Below, one piece after another: positions 14,213 to 15,281 of a stretch of 15,281 nucleotides of DNA. The notes under the pieces were generated by a model. That model saw only the letters and a program-made list of their open reading frames with translations. It did not search any database and was not told the origin of the DNA. Every line of letters begins with the position of its first letter. Positions within the stretch are counted from its first letter, which is position 1. Origin of the DNA: Solobacterium sp. (GTDB lineage: Bacteria > Bacillota_I > Bacilli_A > Erysipelotrichales > Erysipelotrichaceae); NCBI GenBank assembly GCA_017536845.1, contig JAFWCP010000563.1, forward strand, positions 1-15,281, given 5' to 3'. Both the position numbers and the translations under genes were made by a program.

Positions 14213-14557
14213 ATGGAAACCGTGAACAGGAATGTACGGCCGCGGGAGCACGAATACGTTTCTATCGGGAAAAAGGTCACTGACAAGAGCGGCAGGATCA
14301 TTGCCGGCCTTGTCGGCGGCGTAGACGGATGGAACGGCACAGATTTCGAGACGCTTTGGGTGGACGAACCGTATAGGAGGCAGGGGATCGGCACCCGCCT
14401 GCTCCGCGCGTATGAGCGGGAGGCTAAAGAAAACGGCGCAGACGTTGTGTTTATTGAAGCATATGACTGGAACGTGGGGTTTTTCAGAAAGAACGGCTAT
14501 GAGACAGTGACAGGCATGCTTGCGGATTATCCAGGCGGTCACACCATGTATTGCTAG
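14213..14557 (+). CDS. GNAT family N-acetyltransferase (short form)
   Basis: 114 residues, shorter than the usual 140-150. Motif A is clear: TLWVDEPYRRQGIGTRLLRAYE (48-69) with R-R-Q-G-I-G binding the acetyl-CoA pyrophosphate. IEAYDWNVGFFRKNGYE (81-97) is motif B and GMLADYPGGH (101-110) the end strand. It resembles a Firmicutes family ending in a 'Y-P-x-G-H-x-x-Y' pattern, but stops 4 residues after the His, so it may have lost its last strand. An in-frame TAA at 14204 fixes the start to the ATG at 14213; AGGG (14199-14202) is 10 nt upstream. Acceptor substrate unknown, cytoplasmic. The 145 bp before it hold no gene; a weak hairpin (14072-14087) lacks a T-run. Confidence 0.82.
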   Translation: METVNRNVRPREHEYVSIGKKVTDKSGRIIAGLVGGVDGWNGTDFETLWVDEPYRRQGIGTRLLRAYEREAKENGADVVFIEAYDWNVGFFRKNGYETVTGMLADYPGGHTMYC

Positions 14558-14674
14558 CAGAGGTCGCTCTGATCGACACACTAAGATGTTCCTGCTGATA
14601 TGCTTCTTCAGGACGTTCTTTTTGAGACATCAGAATTGGTGACAGGGAAATAAGCAAATTGGAGGTTGTGAAAA

Positions 14675-14860
14675 ATGAAAAACGGAATGAACAGCGGATA
14701 TGGATTGGTAATTGGATTGTGCATGGGAACTGCCATCGGCGCAGCTACAGGCAGTATCGGTTTATGGCTGCCGGTTGGCCTGTGCATCGGGCTTGCTTTG
14801 GGCTCTGCATTTGACAATGGTGACGATTCGGATGATTCAAAATCCGATAAAGAAGAATGA
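14675..14860 (+). CDS. Small glycine-rich (glycine-zipper-like) membrane protein
   Basis: 61 residues, with GGAGG (14661-14665) 9 nt before the ATG. Two hydrophobic segments rich in small residues are seen: GLVIGLCMGTAIGAATG (10-26) and GLWLPVGLCIGLALGSA (29-45), with G-x-x-x-G spacings suited to close helix packing, so the protein is probably a membrane hairpin. The tail (46-61) is strongly charged, mostly Asp, Lys, Ser and Glu. Proteins of this build are common and uncharacterised in Firmicutes, often beside acetyltransferase or resistance-type genes, as here. Function unknown; a toxin, a holin-like role or a membrane stress peptide cannot be told apart from sequence alone. The 117 bp before it contain no gene. 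Confidence 0.75.
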   Translation: MKNGMNSGYGLVIGLCMGTAIGAATGSIGLWLPVGLCIGLALGSAFDNGDDSDDSKSDKEE

Positions 14861-14889
14861 TAAACTGGAACTGATCCGGGTGCCAAGCA

Positions 14890-15281
14890 ATGGGCAGATA
14901 TAAACTGAAAAACAAAGGGATAAGGCTTGAAAAGGTGAATGACAGCAATTTCATTGATCTGATGGAACTGGAAGTTGCCAAATCGCAGAAAGCCTATGTT
15001 GCTTCGAACGCTGTCAGCATGGCTCAGGCTTATGCCGTAAATGCAAGCGGCAGGTTTGTACAGTGTTTCGGTATCTATGATAGAGACACGGCAGTCGGAT
15101 TTGCCATGATCGGACACCATTCCGAAGAATATCAAGGCATGGCAGAAATCTATCGCCACAGCTATTATCTCTGGCGGTTTATGATCGATCGCAGATTTCA
15201 GGGAAGAGGATTTGGAAGGGATGCCCTGAACCTTCTTCTGGACTATGTACAGTCGTTTCCGGATGGGGAGGAAGATGCATG
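14890..15281 (+). CDS. GNAT acetyltransferase, diamine/spermidine N-acetyltransferase-like, 5' part
   Basis: 130 residues are visible before the window edge, with no stop codon; about 20-40 more would be expected. LEVAKSQKAYVASNAVSMAQAY (27-48) and YYLWRFMIDRRFQGRGFGRDAL (92-113) are characteristic of the BltD/PaiA-like spermine/spermidine or diamine acetyltransferases of Firmicutes. Q-G-R-G-F-G (104-109) is the acetyl-CoA loop. The expected role is acetylation of polyamines or similar amines in the cytoplasm; the substrate is inferred from the family only. The start ATG at 14890 is fixed by an in-frame TGA at 14872 with no other start codon between. The ribosome binding site is poor (CCGGGTG), so translation may depend on the small membrane protein gene ending 29 bp upstream. 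Confidence 0.85.
   Translation, partial: MGRYKLKNKGIRLEKVNDSNFIDLMELEVAKSQKAYVASNAVSMAQAYAVNASGRFVQCFGIYDRDTAVGFAMIGHHSEEYQGMAEIYRHSYYLWRFMIDRRFQGRGFGRDALNLLLDYVQSFPDGEEDA

Noticed and set aside
1..15281. CRISPR arrays, insertion sequences, tRNA or rRNA genes, attachment sites
   Set aside because: No regularly spaced direct repeats, no transposase or integrase motifs, and no tRNA-like cloverleaf with a conserved GTTCRA arm were seen on either strand.

Overview
The window looks like a stretch of low-GC-phylum (Firmicutes/Bacillota) chromosome, most likely from the Erysipelotrichia/Clostridia side. The grounds are strong AGGAGG-type ribosome binding sites, TATAAT promoters, short G+C hairpin plus T-run terminators, LxGC-type lipoproteins, and a surface protein whose C-terminus has the wall-binding-like repeat style common in gut Erysipelotrichaceae and Lachnospiraceae. 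This lineage call is inferred from gene style, not from a marker search. There is no rRNA, tRNA, CRISPR array, recognisable transposase or phage gene.

Layout, left to right. (i) The 3' part of a GH13 alpha-glucosidase, then typA/bipA with its own promoter and a strong, probably bidirectional terminator. (ii) On the minus strand, a secreted repeat protein with InlB-like 'FAGW...YAVY' repeats and a cell-wall-binding-like C-terminus. (iii) About 660 bp without a convincing protein gene (4542-5203). It holds diverging promoter signals, a 16-bp palindrome, several hairpins, a 7-codon ORF with a strong ribosome binding site, and an intrinsic terminator just before the next gene. (iv) A membrane-anchored alpha/beta-hydrolase-fold protein that lacks its nucleophilic serine. 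(v) A tight five-gene operon (6136-10003): DJ-1/PfpI protein, DUF1349 protein, peptidase T, PfkB-family sugar-phosphate kinase, and a thioredoxin-like lipoprotein, with an extended -10 promoter in front and an intrinsic terminator at the end. (vi) A GNAT acetyltransferase, a cardiolipin synthase gene broken by one apparent base loss, and a patatin-like phospholipase with its own promoter and terminator. (vii) A lipoprotein nuclease with a C-terminal zinc-knuckle-like domain. (viii) A cluster of small genes: two GNAT acetyltransferases, one cut by the window edge, around a 61-residue glycine-rich membrane protein.

Functional links are modest. Cardiolipin synthase and the patatin lipase both act on membrane phospholipids. 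The five-gene operon mixes peptide and sugar-phosphate metabolism with thiol/stress-type proteins. Two lipoproteins and the repeat protein act outside the membrane. I see no defence system, secondary-metabolite cluster or clearly new multi-gene system. The parts most worth a second look are the 4542-5203 intergenic region, the serine-less hydrolase beside it, and the frameshifted cls.
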